Numbered from the stretch's first letter, positions 14,302-22,878 are shown. The stretch is DNA of 23,826 bases from Onstottus_B sp049273855 (GCA_049273855.1 JBASRN010000011.1:1-23826); one strand, 5' to 3'. Numbers and translations: made by a program. Notes: generated by a model not told the origin, from the sequence alone.

Positions 14302-15840
14302 ATGAATCACAGAAACTCGAAGCTGTATCCCCTTACACTCTTACTCATGCTGGGGTGCGTAGTCTTTTCCGGCAGAGGTGATGCACAGAAAACCAATGCT
14401 ACGTGGAGGCCTGAAATACCAAAGACATGGGTAGACAGCGAGATCGCCGTTTTAGAAATACCACTCTCCGATCCCGCACACTCGCCCAAACACGTTTCCG
14501 CTGACTACTACTACCGCATTCCTGGGCGGCCGATCTACAAAAGCTATCCAATCTACGCTCCGGGGAAAGAGCCGCCCGGATACTTTGACCGGCTCAGCAC
14601 GCTGGAACCGCAAATCGCCTTTGACCCCTCGAAATTCAGAACAGAGCAAGACTGGATCGAGGCGGGAGAGATCGTCTTTGATGCCCCTATCGAGTTCGTG
14701 TCTTCCGGGATGTTGGTTTCCGGGGTCAGAGACCGCGCCTGGTATGACAAGAACCATGTGCCAATTCTGAGAAACGGCATCTTTCCTTTTATGCGATACG
14801 TGGTCAGGGAGAAAGGCAAAGTAGAAGTGGGAATTCTCTCCTGCGCGATGTGCCACACTCGCGTGATGCCGGATGGAAGCGCCATAAAAGGAGCACAGAG
14901 GAGTTTCCCCGATGACCGCACTTTTGCGTACGAATCAAGATTGGAAGCGGCACAGGCCAAGGATAAGGACGAAACGCTAAGGGTGCTCAGAGATTTCATG
15001 CGTCGAAGTTATGCCGCGCCCTGGCTCGGCGATGACCCGAACGCCCGTCCCGAGCAGATGTCTGTTGAAGAAATAGCTTCTGTCTTCGAAGCGATCCCGC
15101 CAGGCGTATGCGCGAGGCAGGGATCGAGCGCTTTCTTTCCACCACGCATACCTGATCTGATCGGCGTAAGGGATCGGCGCTATCTCGACTCCAGCGGGCT
15201 TGTCCGCCATCGCACGATAGCAGACCTTATGCGCTACGCTGCGCTAAACCAAGGCGCCGATGTGCTGTCCCTATACGGAAACTTCAGACCTAGAGGAGAG
15301 CTGCCCGACCCCGCGACCCAAAGCCGATACAGTGATGAACAGCTTTACGCACTGGCGTTGTACGTCTATTCTCTCAAGCCGCCGCCGAATCCGAACAGAT
15401 TCGATAACCTGGCCGCGAATGGCAAAAAGGTGTTCGAGCGCGAAGGATGCGCCGGGTGCCACGCGCCCCCTCTGTACACGAATAACAAGCTGACGCCAGC
15501 CGATGGCTTCAAAGTTCCGGAGGAGCATCGTCGGAAGTTCGACATCCTGTCGATGTCGGTCGGCACGGATCCGGACCTGACGATGAAGACCCGGCGTGGA
15601 ACCGGCTATTACAAAGTACCTTCGCTAAAGGGGGTGTGGTATCGAGGCCCGTTCGGGCACGGCGGGTGGGTTGCTTCTCTTGAAGATTGGTTTGATCGTC
15701 GACGTCTGCGAGATGACTATGTGGCGACAGGCTTCAAAGGTTATGGAGTGAAGAGGCGGGCCGTGAAAGGGCACGAGTTCGGTTTGGAGCTTGCAGATGC
15801 GGATCGCAAGGCGCTGATTGCGTTTCTAAGGACGTTGTAA
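14302..15840 (+). CDS. Secreted di-haem c-type cytochrome
   Basis: The protein is 512 aa with an N-terminal export signal (YPLTLLLMLGCVVFSG); the LGC could be a weak lipobox. Two haem c motifs are visible: CAMCH (181-185) in a long N-terminal domain and CAGCH (383-387) opening a C-terminal cytochrome c domain (NGKKVFEREGCAGCH). The end (VPSLKGVWYRGPFGHGGWVA, then LEDWFDRRR) resembles the C-terminal part of di-haem cytochrome c peroxidase/MauG-like proteins. The overall size and layout also recall RoxA-type oxygenases. The enzyme activity is therefore open. Several residues between the haems (PPRIPDLIGVRDRRYLDSSG) fit substrate or electron-path segments of such families. ATG 14302 is favoured by AGGAGG at 14293-14298 and by the signal peptide; starts at 14233-14239 add a basic extension. 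Confidence 0.75.
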   Translation: MNHRNSKLYPLTLLLMLGCVVFSGRGDAQKTNATWRPEIPKTWVDSEIAVLEIPLSDPAHSPKHVSADYYYRIPGRPIYKSYPIYAPGKEPPGYFDRLSTLEPQIAFDPSKFRTEQDWIEAGEIVFDAPIEFVSSGMLVSGVRDRAWYDKNHVPILRNGIFPFMRYVVREKGKVEVGILSCAMCHTRVMPDGSAIKGAQRSFPDDRTFAYESRLEAAQAKDKDETLRVLRDFMRRSYAAPWLGDDPNARPEQMSVEEIASVFEAIPPGVCARQGSSAFFPPRIPDLIGVRDRRYLDSSGLVRHRTIADLMRYAALNQGADVLSLYGNFRPRGELPDPATQSRYSDEQLYALALYVYSLKPPPNPNRFDNLAANGKKVFEREGCAGCHAPPLYTNNKLTPADGFKVPEEHRRKFDILSMSVGTDPDLTMKTRRGTGYYKVPSLKGVWYRGPFGHGGWVASLEDWFDRRRLRDDYVATGFKGYGVKRRAVKGHEFGLELADADRKALIAFLRTL

Positions 15841-15866
15841 GCGCTGCCTTGAGACCCCAACCTCTC

Positions 15867-15952
15867 GCCACCAGGGCGCCAAGACACGAAGGAGCACGAA
15901 ACGTTTCAGTTACTTGGTGCGGCTTGGTGGCCTTTGAGTCTTCGTGGCAAAG
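15867..15952. repeat. Imperfect inverted repeat of a GCCACCAAGACACGAAG type
   Basis: 15867-15891 reads as gccaccagggcgccaagac followed by acgaag. The segment 15923-15952, read on the minus strand, gives gccacgaagactcaaagg followed by ccaccaa. Both arms are scrambled versions of the same CACCAAG/ACGAAG words in opposing orientation. It fills the gap between the cytochrome and the acetyltransferase. No T-run follows it. Confidence 0.4.
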
Positions 15953-15995
15953 TCTTCCCCAGAAGCCTGAGACTGGCGCGACCTGAGATGTTCTT

Positions 15996-16565
15996 ATGAA
16001 AATCATCGACCTCACCCCTGAAGACGATCGAGCGGTAGAGCAAACAGCGATGCTGCTCGTGGAGGGCTTTCGCGACACGGGTTCGACCGACTGGACCACG
16101 CTCGAGGACGGCCTGGCGGAGGTGCGAGAGTCTTTCCACCCGGGGCGGATCAGCAGGGTGGCCGTCGATCAAGAGGGCAACGTGCAAGGCTGGATCGGCG
16201 GGATTGAATCGTACAACGGAAACGTTTGGGAGCTTCATCCGCTTGTCGTCCGCGAGGATTGCCGCGGGCGGGGAGTCGGTCGAGCGCTGGTGCTGGATCT
16301 TGAGGCACAGGTTGCTCAGCGGGGCGCCTGGACGATTCAGCTTGGCACGGACGATGAGAACGCGCGGACCTCAGTCGGAGGCGTAGATCTCTACCCCGAT
16401 GTTTTGGAGAAGCTTCGAAGCATAGAGAACCTGCGCCGGCATCCGTTCGAGTTTTACCAGAAGCTGGGATATGAAATCGTCGGACTCATTCCGGATGCAA
16501 GCGGCTTTGGCAAACCTGACATCTGGATGGCCAAGCGCGTCAAGAAACCGGAAGAACGTGCCTGA
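15996..16565 (+). CDS. GNAT acetyltransferase, AAC(6')-Ii-like
   Basis: A 189-aa cytosolic acetyl-CoA-dependent N-acetyltransferase. The GNAT core is clear: VQGWIGGI strand, WELHPLVVREDCRGRGVGRAL (acetyl-CoA pyrophosphate loop, R-G-R-G-V-G), then a helix. The next blocks, LGTDDENARTS, VDLYPDVLEKLRSIENL, HPFEFYQKLGYEIVG and GKPDIWMAKRV, follow the order and wording of the chromosomal aminoglycoside 6'-N-acetyltransferase AAC(6')-Ii of Enterococcus faecium (recalled, not searched). Such enzymes can acetylate aminoglycosides, but chromosomal members may have other natural substrates. No mobile element or resistance gene adjoins it on this strand. The ribosome site is weak; the start is fixed by the conserved N-terminus. 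Confidence 0.85.
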   Translation: MKIIDLTPEDDRAVEQTAMLLVEGFRDTGSTDWTTLEDGLAEVRESFHPGRISRVAVDQEGNVQGWIGGIESYNGNVWELHPLVVREDCRGRGVGRALVLDLEAQVAQRGAWTIQLGTDDENARTSVGGVDLYPDVLEKLRSIENLRRHPFEFYQKLGYEIVGLIPDASGFGKPDIWMAKRVKKPEERA

Positions 16566-16649
16566 CAATCTCCGGGCGATGGCTCAAGCCGCAAAAGGCG
16601 CGAGAGCGGCCACCTTACGAGGCTACCGCTCTCTCCGCGCTTCAGATGT

Positions 16650-17543
16650 TCAAGCCGTCGGCTTGATCGCGTATACCTTTACGCTTGCCGCATAGTCGTT
16701 GATGTTGTAGCGCCTTAGAAGCTCGCCGAGACTTCGAGCCGACTGGGTATCGGGACCGCAGCAGCTCGTGTTCATCACGTTCAGCCCAGATTGGCCGGCG
16801 ACTTTCGCGGGGGTCGTCGAGCAGGCGGCGGCTTCGCTCTCCTGTTCGCCGTACACACTCAGATCGCTGTGGGTGTCTACGATCTCAACCGGATTGAAGC
16901 CGGCCTCTTTTAGTCCCCTGCTGTAGTCGTCAATCAAGATCGCCCCGGCTACGCAGCCGACGTACGCCAATAGATCGCTCGACACCTCGTCCGGCAATTG
17001 TTTCTTAAGCGCGATGTCGCTGACAGCAATTCGGCCGCCGGGCTTCAACACCCGGGCAATCTCGCGAAAGACCGCTTGCTTGTCGGGGGCAAGGTTTATG
17101 ACGCAGTTGCTGATCACGCAATCGACCGAGTTGTCTTCAAGCGGCAGCTTGTCGATCCGTCCCAGATGAAACTCGACGTTCGAATAGGGTTTGCCGTCTA
17201 CTCCTTTTTCGGCGTTCCGGCGCGCTCGCTCGATCATCTCGGGCGTCATGTCGATCCCAATCGCGCGGCCTTCAGTCCCGACCTTGGCCGCGGCGAGAAA
17301 GACATCCAGTCCGCCGCCGCAGCCGAGATCGACTACCGTTTCGCCGGGTCGCAAGCTTGCGTGGGCGATTGGATTACCGCACGACAACCCCATGTTCGCC
17401 TCGGCCGGGATGGACGCCAGATCGGCGCCCGAGTAACCAAAGGCTTCGGCGATGGTTCGAACTCCGGTGTTCTCACTCGAGAGTTTGCTTGCGGCTATTG
17501 AACCGTATCGTTCCTGCACCGCCTGCTCTATTTGCTTTGACAC
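16650..17543 (-). CDS. arsM: Arsenite S-adenosylmethionine methyltransferase
   Basis: Methylates As(III) to mono- and dimethyl arsenicals, an arsenic detoxification route; cytoplasmic. 297 aa from GTG 17543, which has AAGGAGA at a 7-nt spacing. SAM-binding motif VVDLGCGGGLDVFLAA lies near 70-85. The three cysteines needed for As(III) binding in ArsM are present: C55 (MGLSCGNP), C147 (ISNCVINL) and C197 (YVGCVAGA). A Cys-rich tail (NTSCCGP) near residue 260 is common in ArsM and may bind the product. The same frame stays open for 639 codons further upstream, but that is the antisense of the intron, not protein. No arsR or ars operator is visible next to it; its original upstream DNA is displaced by the intron. 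Confidence 0.92.
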   Translation of the reverse strand: MSKQIEQAVQERYGSIAASKLSSENTGVRTIAEAFGYSGADLASIPAEANMGLSCGNPIAHASLRPGETVVDLGCGGGLDVFLAAAKVGTEGRAIGIDMTPEMIERARRNAEKGVDGKPYSNVEFHLGRIDKLPLEDNSVDCVISNCVINLAPDKQAVFREIARVLKPGGRIAVSDIALKKQLPDEVSSDLLAYVGCVAGAILIDDYSRGLKEAGFNPVEIVDTHSDLSVYGEQESEAAACSTTPAKVAGQSGLNVMNTSCCGPDTQSARSLGELLRRYNINDYAASVKVYAIKPTA

Positions 17544-17915
17544 TGTTGGGTCTCCTTGAGCGCCGGGATAAACCGGCAGGTTGTAGTGAATGAAAGAGTC
17601 ATACGTTAAAGGTCTAGCCAACCATGACGGCCCCGAGTCATGCACCGGCGCTCGTAAGAGCGCAGGCGAAGCGTTGACAGGGGAACGTGCAGGCAGGGTA
17701 TTGAGCCGCGAAATACAATTAGAACGGGATGCTGACCCTGTAAGGAGATGGGGAAGGCCACAACCAGCGTGCTGCAAAGGCAAGGCACGATGGTATCCCG
17801 CGAGGTCAGAGACCCCAGGCATGCACGGAAGCAACCTGCGCGAGAACCGGGAGATCCTGCGGCCACCCACGAAGTTAGGAGTGGGTCGCATCGAGAAGTC
17901 TAAGGACGTACGACG

Positions 17916-19394
17916 ATGATGGACGACCGCAGGAAGTCGGACAGACCCGTAGTAGTGACGAAGTCCTCGAACAAGGCCACTGAAGTGGCGGCGGAGAGGA
18001 TGGAGCGAAGGGGTCTGGCCAAAGGGAAGACGCCACGGCAAAACACGGACCGGACACTGGACCGGAACATCGTGCAAAGTGCGCTGGGGCGGATACGACA
18101 AGCAGCAGTGAAGGATAAGAGGCAGAGGTTTACCGGCCTCATGCACCACATCTACAACCTGAGCATGTTGCGCGAAGCCTACTACGGGCTGAAGCGCGAT
18201 GCTGCCCCGGGAGTAGACGGGGAAACGTGGCGGGAGTACGGAGAGAACCTGGAGAGCAATCTCGAGGACCTCTCCGGGCGACTGCGACGTGGGGCATACC
18301 GGGCGAAACCGGTTCGTAGAGTGTACATCGCTAAAGCGGACGGGCGGATGAGACCGCTCGGCGTCACGGCGCTGGAAGATAAGATAGTCCAGCGGGCGAC
18401 GGTAGAGGTGATGAACGCAATCTACGAGACGGACTTTCTCGGGTTCTCGTACGGATTCCGGCCAGGCAAGGGCCAGCACAATGCGCTGGATGCCTTGTAC
18501 GTCGGGATACTGACGAAGAAGGTGAACTGGGTGCTTGACGGAGACATCAGCTCGTTCTTCGATGGAATCGACCACGAGTGGCTGGTGAAATTCATCGAGC
18601 ACCGGATAGCAGACCAGCGCGTAGTGCGGCTCATTCGAAAGTGGTTGAACGCAGGCGTGCTGGAAGAAGGACGGTGGAAAAGGAGTGAAGAAGGAACGCC
18701 GCAGGGCGGGAGTGCCTCGCCACTGATGGCAAATATCTTTCTGCACTACGTGTTCGATCTCTGGGTGCACCAATGGCGAAAGACAAAAGCGAGAGGCGAC
18801 GTGATCGTCGTCCGATTTGCTGATGATTTCGTCGTTGGATTTCAGCACCGGTCGGACGCCGAGCGGCTTCACAAGGATTTGGAGGAGCGATTCGCCAAGT
18901 TCGAGCTGAAACTGCATCCCGAGAAAACGCGTTTGATCGAGTTTGGCTGCTTTGCAGCCAATAATCGGAAAAGGCGCGGGCAAGGGAAGCCGGAGACATT
19001 CAATTTTCTTGGCTTCACGCACATCTGTGGCAAGAAGCGAAGCAACGGGATGTTCACGGTGTATCGGCGGACGATCAGCAAGAGGGACCGAGCAAAGCTG
19101 AAGGAGATCAAAACGGGACTGAGAAGACGAATGCATGAGCCTGTGCCGCAAGTGGGCAAATGGCTGAAGACTGTGATTGAAGGACACAACCGGTACTACG
19201 GAGTGCCTTCGAACACGCAGTCGCTGTCTTCTTTCCGTTTTCAGGTAGCCCGACATTGGTTTCGGTCGCTGAGGCGGCGGAGCCAGCGGACGCGGCTTAC
19301 GTGGGAACGGATGTACCGATTGATCGACCGATGGCTGCCACCGCCGCGAGTCCATCACCCTTATCCCTTGAGGCGACTTGGCGTCATCACCTAA
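17916..19394 (+). CDS. ltrA: Group II intron reverse transcriptase/maturase
   Basis: A 492-aa multifunctional intron protein: reverse transcriptase plus the maturase (domain X) that aids splicing. RT blocks in order: PGVDGETW near 90, RRVYIAKADGRMRPLGVTAL (RT1-2), GFRPGKGQHNAL, LDGDISSFFDGID, GTPQGGSASPLMANIF, then FADDF with catalytic Asp pair at 303-304 (Phe in place of the usual Tyr), and the FNFLGFTH block. The maturase part ends in the R-rich region (RHWFRSLRRRSQRTRLTWERM). No HNH endonuclease domain follows, so insertion would rely on the RT domain and target features, as in endonuclease-lacking intron classes. The reading frame is intact. The start is ATG 17916 or 17919. The frame is distinctly Arg/Lys-rich. 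Confidence 0.95.
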   Translation: MMDDRRKSDRPVVVTKSSNKATEVAAERMERRGLAKGKTPRQNTDRTLDRNIVQSALGRIRQAAVKDKRQRFTGLMHHIYNLSMLREAYYGLKRDAAPGVDGETWREYGENLESNLEDLSGRLRRGAYRAKPVRRVYIAKADGRMRPLGVTALEDKIVQRATVEVMNAIYETDFLGFSYGFRPGKGQHNALDALYVGILTKKVNWVLDGDISSFFDGIDHEWLVKFIEHRIADQRVVRLIRKWLNAGVLEEGRWKRSEEGTPQGGSASPLMANIFLHYVFDLWVHQWRKTKARGDVIVVRFADDFVVGFQHRSDAERLHKDLEERFAKFELKLHPEKTRLIEFGCFAANNRKRRGQGKPETFNFLGFTHICGKKRSNGMFTVYRRTISKRDRAKLKEIKTGLRRRMHEPVPQVGKWLKTVIEGHNRYYGVPSNTQSLSSFRFQVARHWFRSLRRRSQRTRLTWERMYRLIDRWLPPPRVHHPYPLRRLGVIT

Positions 19395-19399
19395 GGCAG

Positions 19400-19433
19400 G
19401 AGCCGGATGCGTTAGTAGCGCTCGTCCGGATCT
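19400..19433 (+). ncRNA. Group II intron domain V
   Basis: The 34-nt element starts GAGCCGGATGCG and ends CGTCCGGATCT. The proximal helix GAGCCGGA pairs with TCCGGATC, with one G-A mismatch; the AGC catalytic triad is at 19401-19403. The distal helix GCG/CGC carries a small loop, and the 3' strand has the expected two-base CG bulge (19423-19424). It lies six bases after the maturase stop. Confidence 0.8.
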
Positions 19434-19466
19434 GTGGAGGGGGTGATTAGTAATAGTCATTCCTAC

Positions 19467-19740
19467 TCCGACTTCTGACTGAATCTGGCAGGCGGGCGCT
19501 TTTGGCGTCCCCTAGGTCCTCATCGTCCTATTTCATATAGACGTAATAGCGGGACCTAATCCTGCAAGTGTCGCAAGCTAAAGCTTGAACTCCGATGACC
19601 TCCTTCGGGTCTTGCGGAGGTGGCTTTATTGCTGCCTTCATCTATTAACGCGCAAAGGGAGAAGAAAAGGGGCCACGCAGTAGAACAAAAACTTTGGTAT
19701 CGATGTCTGATGATGCGCAGAAGGTGATCAGGGGATTAAA
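19467..19740. other. Gap between intron and sigma operon, no gene
   Basis: No credible coding frame. It holds an inverted pair TAGGTCC (19513-19519) / GGACCTA (19552-19558), a palindrome CAAGCT-AA-AGCTTG (19574-19587) and a hairpin ACCTCC (19598-19603) / GGAGGT (19616-19621) followed by GGCTTTATT. The last could be a terminator. These resemble decayed palindromic repeats. Before the intron arrived, this DNA would have been the upstream region of arsM. Confidence 0.4.
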
Positions 19741-19769
19741 TTGACTTAACCATAGCAGGGACATATGCT
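19741..19769 (+). promoter_or_regulatory. Sigma-70-type promoter of the sigma/kinase operon
   Basis: TTGACT (19741-19746) and TATGCT (19764-19769) with an ideal 17-nt spacer, 43 bases before the sigma-factor ATG. Five of six -35 bases match consensus. This is the clearest promoter in the window and implies transcription by the housekeeping polymerase, not only autoregulation by the ECF factor. Confidence 0.6.
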
Positions 19770-19812
19770 CTCACTGTTTTTGCAATGGTTTCTCTAGCGC
19801 GGGGGCTGCCGT

Positions 19813-20379
19813 ATGACTGCCTCATCAAGCAAGGTGACACAGATGCTCCGCGACTGGACCAATGGTGACCGGGAGGCGCTCGACAAGCTGATCCCCATCG
19901 TCTACGAGGAGCTGCGCCGCCAAGCTGCTCGTTACTTGAGGCGAGAACGTCCCGGCCACACACTCCAAACCACGGGCTTGATTCATGAGGCGTACCTCAG
20001 GCTCATCGATCAAAGCAGTGTGCAGTGGAAGAACCGCGCCCACTTCTTCGCCATATCGGCACAGTTGATGCGGCGCATCCTTGTCGATCATGCGCGCAGT
20101 CGCCAAGCGGCCAAGCGGGGTGGGAGCGATATTAAGCTGCCGCTTGAGGAAGGCATGATCGCATCGGAAGGGACAGAGGTGGATTTAGTAGCGCTCGATG
20201 AAGCGCTTGAAAGGCTAGCCGGAATTGACCCGCAGCAGGGCCGTGTCGTCGAGTTGAGATTTTTTGCCGGGTTGAGCGTTGAAGAGACGGCGGAAGTGCT
20301 GGGTGTCTCACCGAGGACTGTCAAGCGGGACTGGAATGTGGCTAAGGCATGGCTGCGGCGTGAGATCAGCGGAAGGTGA
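19813..20379 (+). CDS. ECF sigma factor (acidobacterial type)
   Basis: A 188-aa RNA-polymerase sigma factor of the ECF group with regions 2 and 4 only. Region 2 carries LIPIVYEELRRQAARYLRRE and LIHEAYLRLID. It is followed by the HARSRQAAKRGG linker seen in the sigma family common in Acidobacteria and Planctomycetes (the TIGR02999 type, from memory). Region 4 has the helix-turn-helix GLSVEETAEVLGVSPRTVKRDW near 150-172. It recruits polymerase to a specific promoter set; targets are unknown. The downstream kinase begins 6 bases after its stop, so the two form an operon. In such pairs the kinase may modulate the sigma factor, which lacks an anti-sigma gene here (inference). Confidence 0.93.
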   Translation: MTASSSKVTQMLRDWTNGDREALDKLIPIVYEELRRQAARYLRRERPGHTLQTTGLIHEAYLRLIDQSSVQWKNRAHFFAISAQLMRRILVDHARSRQAAKRGGSDIKLPLEEGMIASEGTEVDLVALDEALERLAGIDPQQGRVVELRFFAGLSVEETAEVLGVSPRTVKRDWNVAKAWLRREISGR

Positions 20380-20385
20380 AGGCGA

Positions 20386-22878
20386 ATGACACCTGAGAGG
20401 TGGCAAAAGATGAAGGAAGTGTTCGAGTCTGCTCTGGGGCGCGCTGCCGACGAGCGACTCGCCTTCGTCGAACAAGCCTGTGACGGCGACAAACTGCTGC
20501 GCAGAGAGGTCGAGTCGCTGCTTGCCTCCTATGAAGAAGGTGAAAGCTTTATGGAAAGACCTGCCGTCGCAGCGGCGGCCGAGACTTTAGCAGGTTCGCA
20601 ACGTGAATCCCTGGTCGGACAGACCATCGGCCACTACCAGGTAACGCGCGAGATCGGGAGCGGCGGGATGGGTGAAGTCTATCTAGCGCAGGACACTCGC
20701 TTAGGGCGTCCAGTGGCGCTCAAGCTGCTGCCCGCCCTCTTCACCAAAGATGAAGACCGATTGCGCCGCTTCGAGCAAGAAGCACGGGCGGCCTCAGCAC
20801 TCAACCACCCGAACGTGTGTGTGATCCATGAGGTGGGTGAAACCCCGGAGGGGCATCACTACATCGCTATGGAGTATGTAGATGGCGAGACACTGCGCCA
20901 GCACATGACAGAGGCTCGGCTGAAGCTGAGGGAAGTGCTTGATGTTGCAGTTCAGATTGCCTCTGGCTTAGCAGCGGCGCATGAGGTTGGGATCGTGCAC
21001 CGAGACATCAAGCCGGAGAACACAATGCTCCGTCGTGATGGCTACGTAAAGATATTGGACTTCGGCTTGGCCAAGTTCACCGAGCAGCCGACTTCCGATG
21101 TCACGACGCCTGCGGGGGCACGGGCGAAAACAGACATTGGAGTGGTAATGGGCACTTCTAGTTACATGTCACCGGAGCAGGCGAGAGGGCTGTCGGTAGA
21201 TGCCCGTACGGATATCTGGAGCCTTGGTGTGGTTATCTGTGAAATGGTCTCAGGTCGTGCTCCGTTTGAAGGGGCAACGACGAGCGATGTGATCGTCTCG
21301 ATATTGGAGCGAGAGCCTCCGCCCCTTGCACAACACTTAACAGAAGCGCCTGCTGAGTTGCAGCGGATCGTCAGCAAAACGTTGCATAAAGATCGGGGGC
21401 AACGCCATCAAACGGCGAAGGACTTGCTGATCGATCTGAAGGCCCTTGCCGCGCAGCTTTCACACCCGCAGCCTTCCGCCAGGCCTTCTGCCTCAATCGC
21501 GGTGCTCCCGTTCGTCAACATGAGCGGCGATCCGGAAAACGAATACTTCTGCGACGGGCTGGCCGCAGAACTGCTCAACGCGCTAGCGAAGATCAAAGCG
21601 TTGCGCGTCGTCGCTCGGACATCGGCATTCTTCTTCAAAGGCAAAAACACGGATGTGCGCAAGATCGGGCAGAAGCTGAACGTCGGCGCGGTGCTGGAAG
21701 GCAGTTTGCGCAAGGCGGGCAACCGGCTGCGCATCACGGCGCAACTCGTCGACGTGGCGGATGGCTGTTACCTCTGGTCTGAGCGGTACGACCGCGAGAT
21801 GGAAGACATATTCGACCTTCAGGATGAAATCTCGCTGGCGATTGTGGATGCGCTCAAGGTGAAGCTGATCGGCGCGGAGAAGGTGGCGGTGGTGAAGCGG
21901 TACACCGACAACGCGGAGGCGTACCGACGTTACCTTAAAGGGCGCTACTTCTGGTACAAGTTTCCCGCGCCGGGCTATGAGAAGGCGCGGGAGTATTTTC
22001 AACAGTCCATTGATGCGGACCCCACCTATGCGCTCGGGTATTGCGGGCTGGCGGACTATTTCGGCATGGCCGCCGCCGTCGGTCTAACACCGCCTGACGA
22101 GGGCTGGGTGAAATGCGAGGCGGCGATGAATAAGGCGCTGGAGCTGGATGACACAGTTGCCGAAATCTACAACACGAAAGCCGGAATAAGTTTCATTTAC
22201 TATCGCGACTGGCCGGCTGCCGAACGCGCCTTCAAACGCGCATTCGATCTGGATCCAAATTTTGTGGAGGCCCATCATCATTACGCACGGTGCCTGGCGG
22301 CTTGCGGGCGAACGGAAGAAGCTCTGGCCGCAAGCCGCGGGGCCTTGCAACTCGACTCGCTCTCTGCCCACAGGAATCTATGGGAGGGGCGGGTTCTTTT
22401 CTGGTCAGGCCGGTATGACGAGGCGATTGAGCAGTTTTACCGGACGCTGGATCTCGACGGGAATTTCGCATTGACGCATGAATGGCTCGGCGACGCTTAC
22501 GAACAGAAAGGGCAGCACGCCGATGCCATCGCCGCATGGAGCCGAGCACTTGTGTTACGAGGGAAGGGCAAACTAGCAGCGCTCGTGGACAACACCTTTG
22601 CGGCGTCAGGATTCGACGCCGCCGTGCGCGCGCTGGCACTGCAACGACTCGAACGGTTGAACGAAAAGAAGGAGCGTGGTGCGTATGCTCCGGCAATGGC
22701 GTTTGTTACCCAGTATCTGCGGTTGGGTGATCGCGAGCAAACCACGGCCTGGCTTGCCAAGGCCGTGTCGGAACGCAATTGGCAGGTTCTGGAAATCGGT
22801 ATTCACCCCCGCTATGAGAGCCTGCGCTCAGACCCGCAGTTCGTCGGCCTGGCACGGCAGATGGGTTTCACGCTGTAG
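20386..22878 (+). CDS. Ser/Thr protein kinase with TolB-like and TPR domains
   Basis: An 830-aa multidomain signalling protein. A short N-terminal helical region (1-80) precedes a eukaryotic-type kinase domain (about 84-350): GSGGMGEVY loop (from 91), Lys in VALKLL, HRDIKPEN (catalytic D207), DFG (225), activation loop ending MSPEQARG, and DARTDIWSLGVV. The kinase therefore looks active. A Pro/Ser linker follows, then a TolB-N/adenylate-cyclase-associated-like domain (IAVLPFVNMSG to about 480: FFFKGKNTDVRKIGQKL, RLRITAQLVDV, DGCYLWSERYDRE). TPR-type helical repeats (about 500-780) complete it. No transmembrane helix is evident, so it is probably cytoplasmic. The start ATG 20386 has GGAAGG upstream. 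Co-transcribed with the sigma factor; the TPR array likely binds partner proteins. Confidence 0.92.
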   Translation: MTPERWQKMKEVFESALGRAADERLAFVEQACDGDKLLRREVESLLASYEEGESFMERPAVAAAAETLAGSQRESLVGQTIGHYQVTREIGSGGMGEVYLAQDTRLGRPVALKLLPALFTKDEDRLRRFEQEARAASALNHPNVCVIHEVGETPEGHHYIAMEYVDGETLRQHMTEARLKLREVLDVAVQIASGLAAAHEVGIVHRDIKPENTMLRRDGYVKILDFGLAKFTEQPTSDVTTPAGARAKTDIGVVMGTSSYMSPEQARGLSVDARTDIWSLGVVICEMVSGRAPFEGATTSDVIVSILEREPPPLAQHLTEAPAELQRIVSKTLHKDRGQRHQTAKDLLIDLKALAAQLSHPQPSARPSASIAVLPFVNMSGDPENEYFCDGLAAELLNALAKIKALRVVARTSAFFFKGKNTDVRKIGQKLNVGAVLEGSLRKAGNRLRITAQLVDVADGCYLWSERYDREMEDIFDLQDEISLAIVDALKVKLIGAEKVAVVKRYTDNAEAYRRYLKGRYFWYKFPAPGYEKAREYFQQSIDADPTYALGYCGLADYFGMAAAVGLTPPDEGWVKCEAAMNKALELDDTVAEIYNTKAGISFIYYRDWPAAERAFKRAFDLDPNFVEAHHHYARCLAACGRTEEALAASRGALQLDSLSAHRNLWEGRVLFWSGRYDEAIEQFYRTLDLDGNFALTHEWLGDAYEQKGQHADAIAAWSRALVLRGKGKLAALVDNTFAASGFDAAVRALALQRLERLNEKKERGAYAPAMAFVTQYLRLGDREQTTAWLAKAVSERNWQVLEIGIHPRYESLRSDPQFVGLARQMGFTL

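Larger units (their letters stand above)
17586..19466 (+). mobile_element. Group II intron, apparently full length
   Basis: A self-splicing retroelement with the structural RNA, the maturase gene and a domain V. The proposed 5' end is GTGAATG at 17586. The six bases before it, GTTGTA (17580-17585), can pair with TACAAT in domain I (17714-17719), a candidate EBS1/IBS1 pair. A GNRA hairpin GCGCTC-GTAA-GAGCGC lies at 17648-17663. The long structured leader runs to the maturase start. Domain V is at 19400-19433, followed by a domain VI-like stem ending about 19466 (TTCCTAC). The start is non-canonical, since GUGYG is expected, so both borders are inferred. It sits 42 bases from the arsM start, on the opposite strand. 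Confidence 0.8.

Noticed and set aside
17544..19460. Antisense open frame of 639 codons continuing in frame from arsM across the whole intron
   Set aside because: Its codons are exact complements of the maturase codons, so it stays open simply because the maturase rarely uses TTA, CTA or TCA. The arsM ribosome site and conserved start are at 17543.
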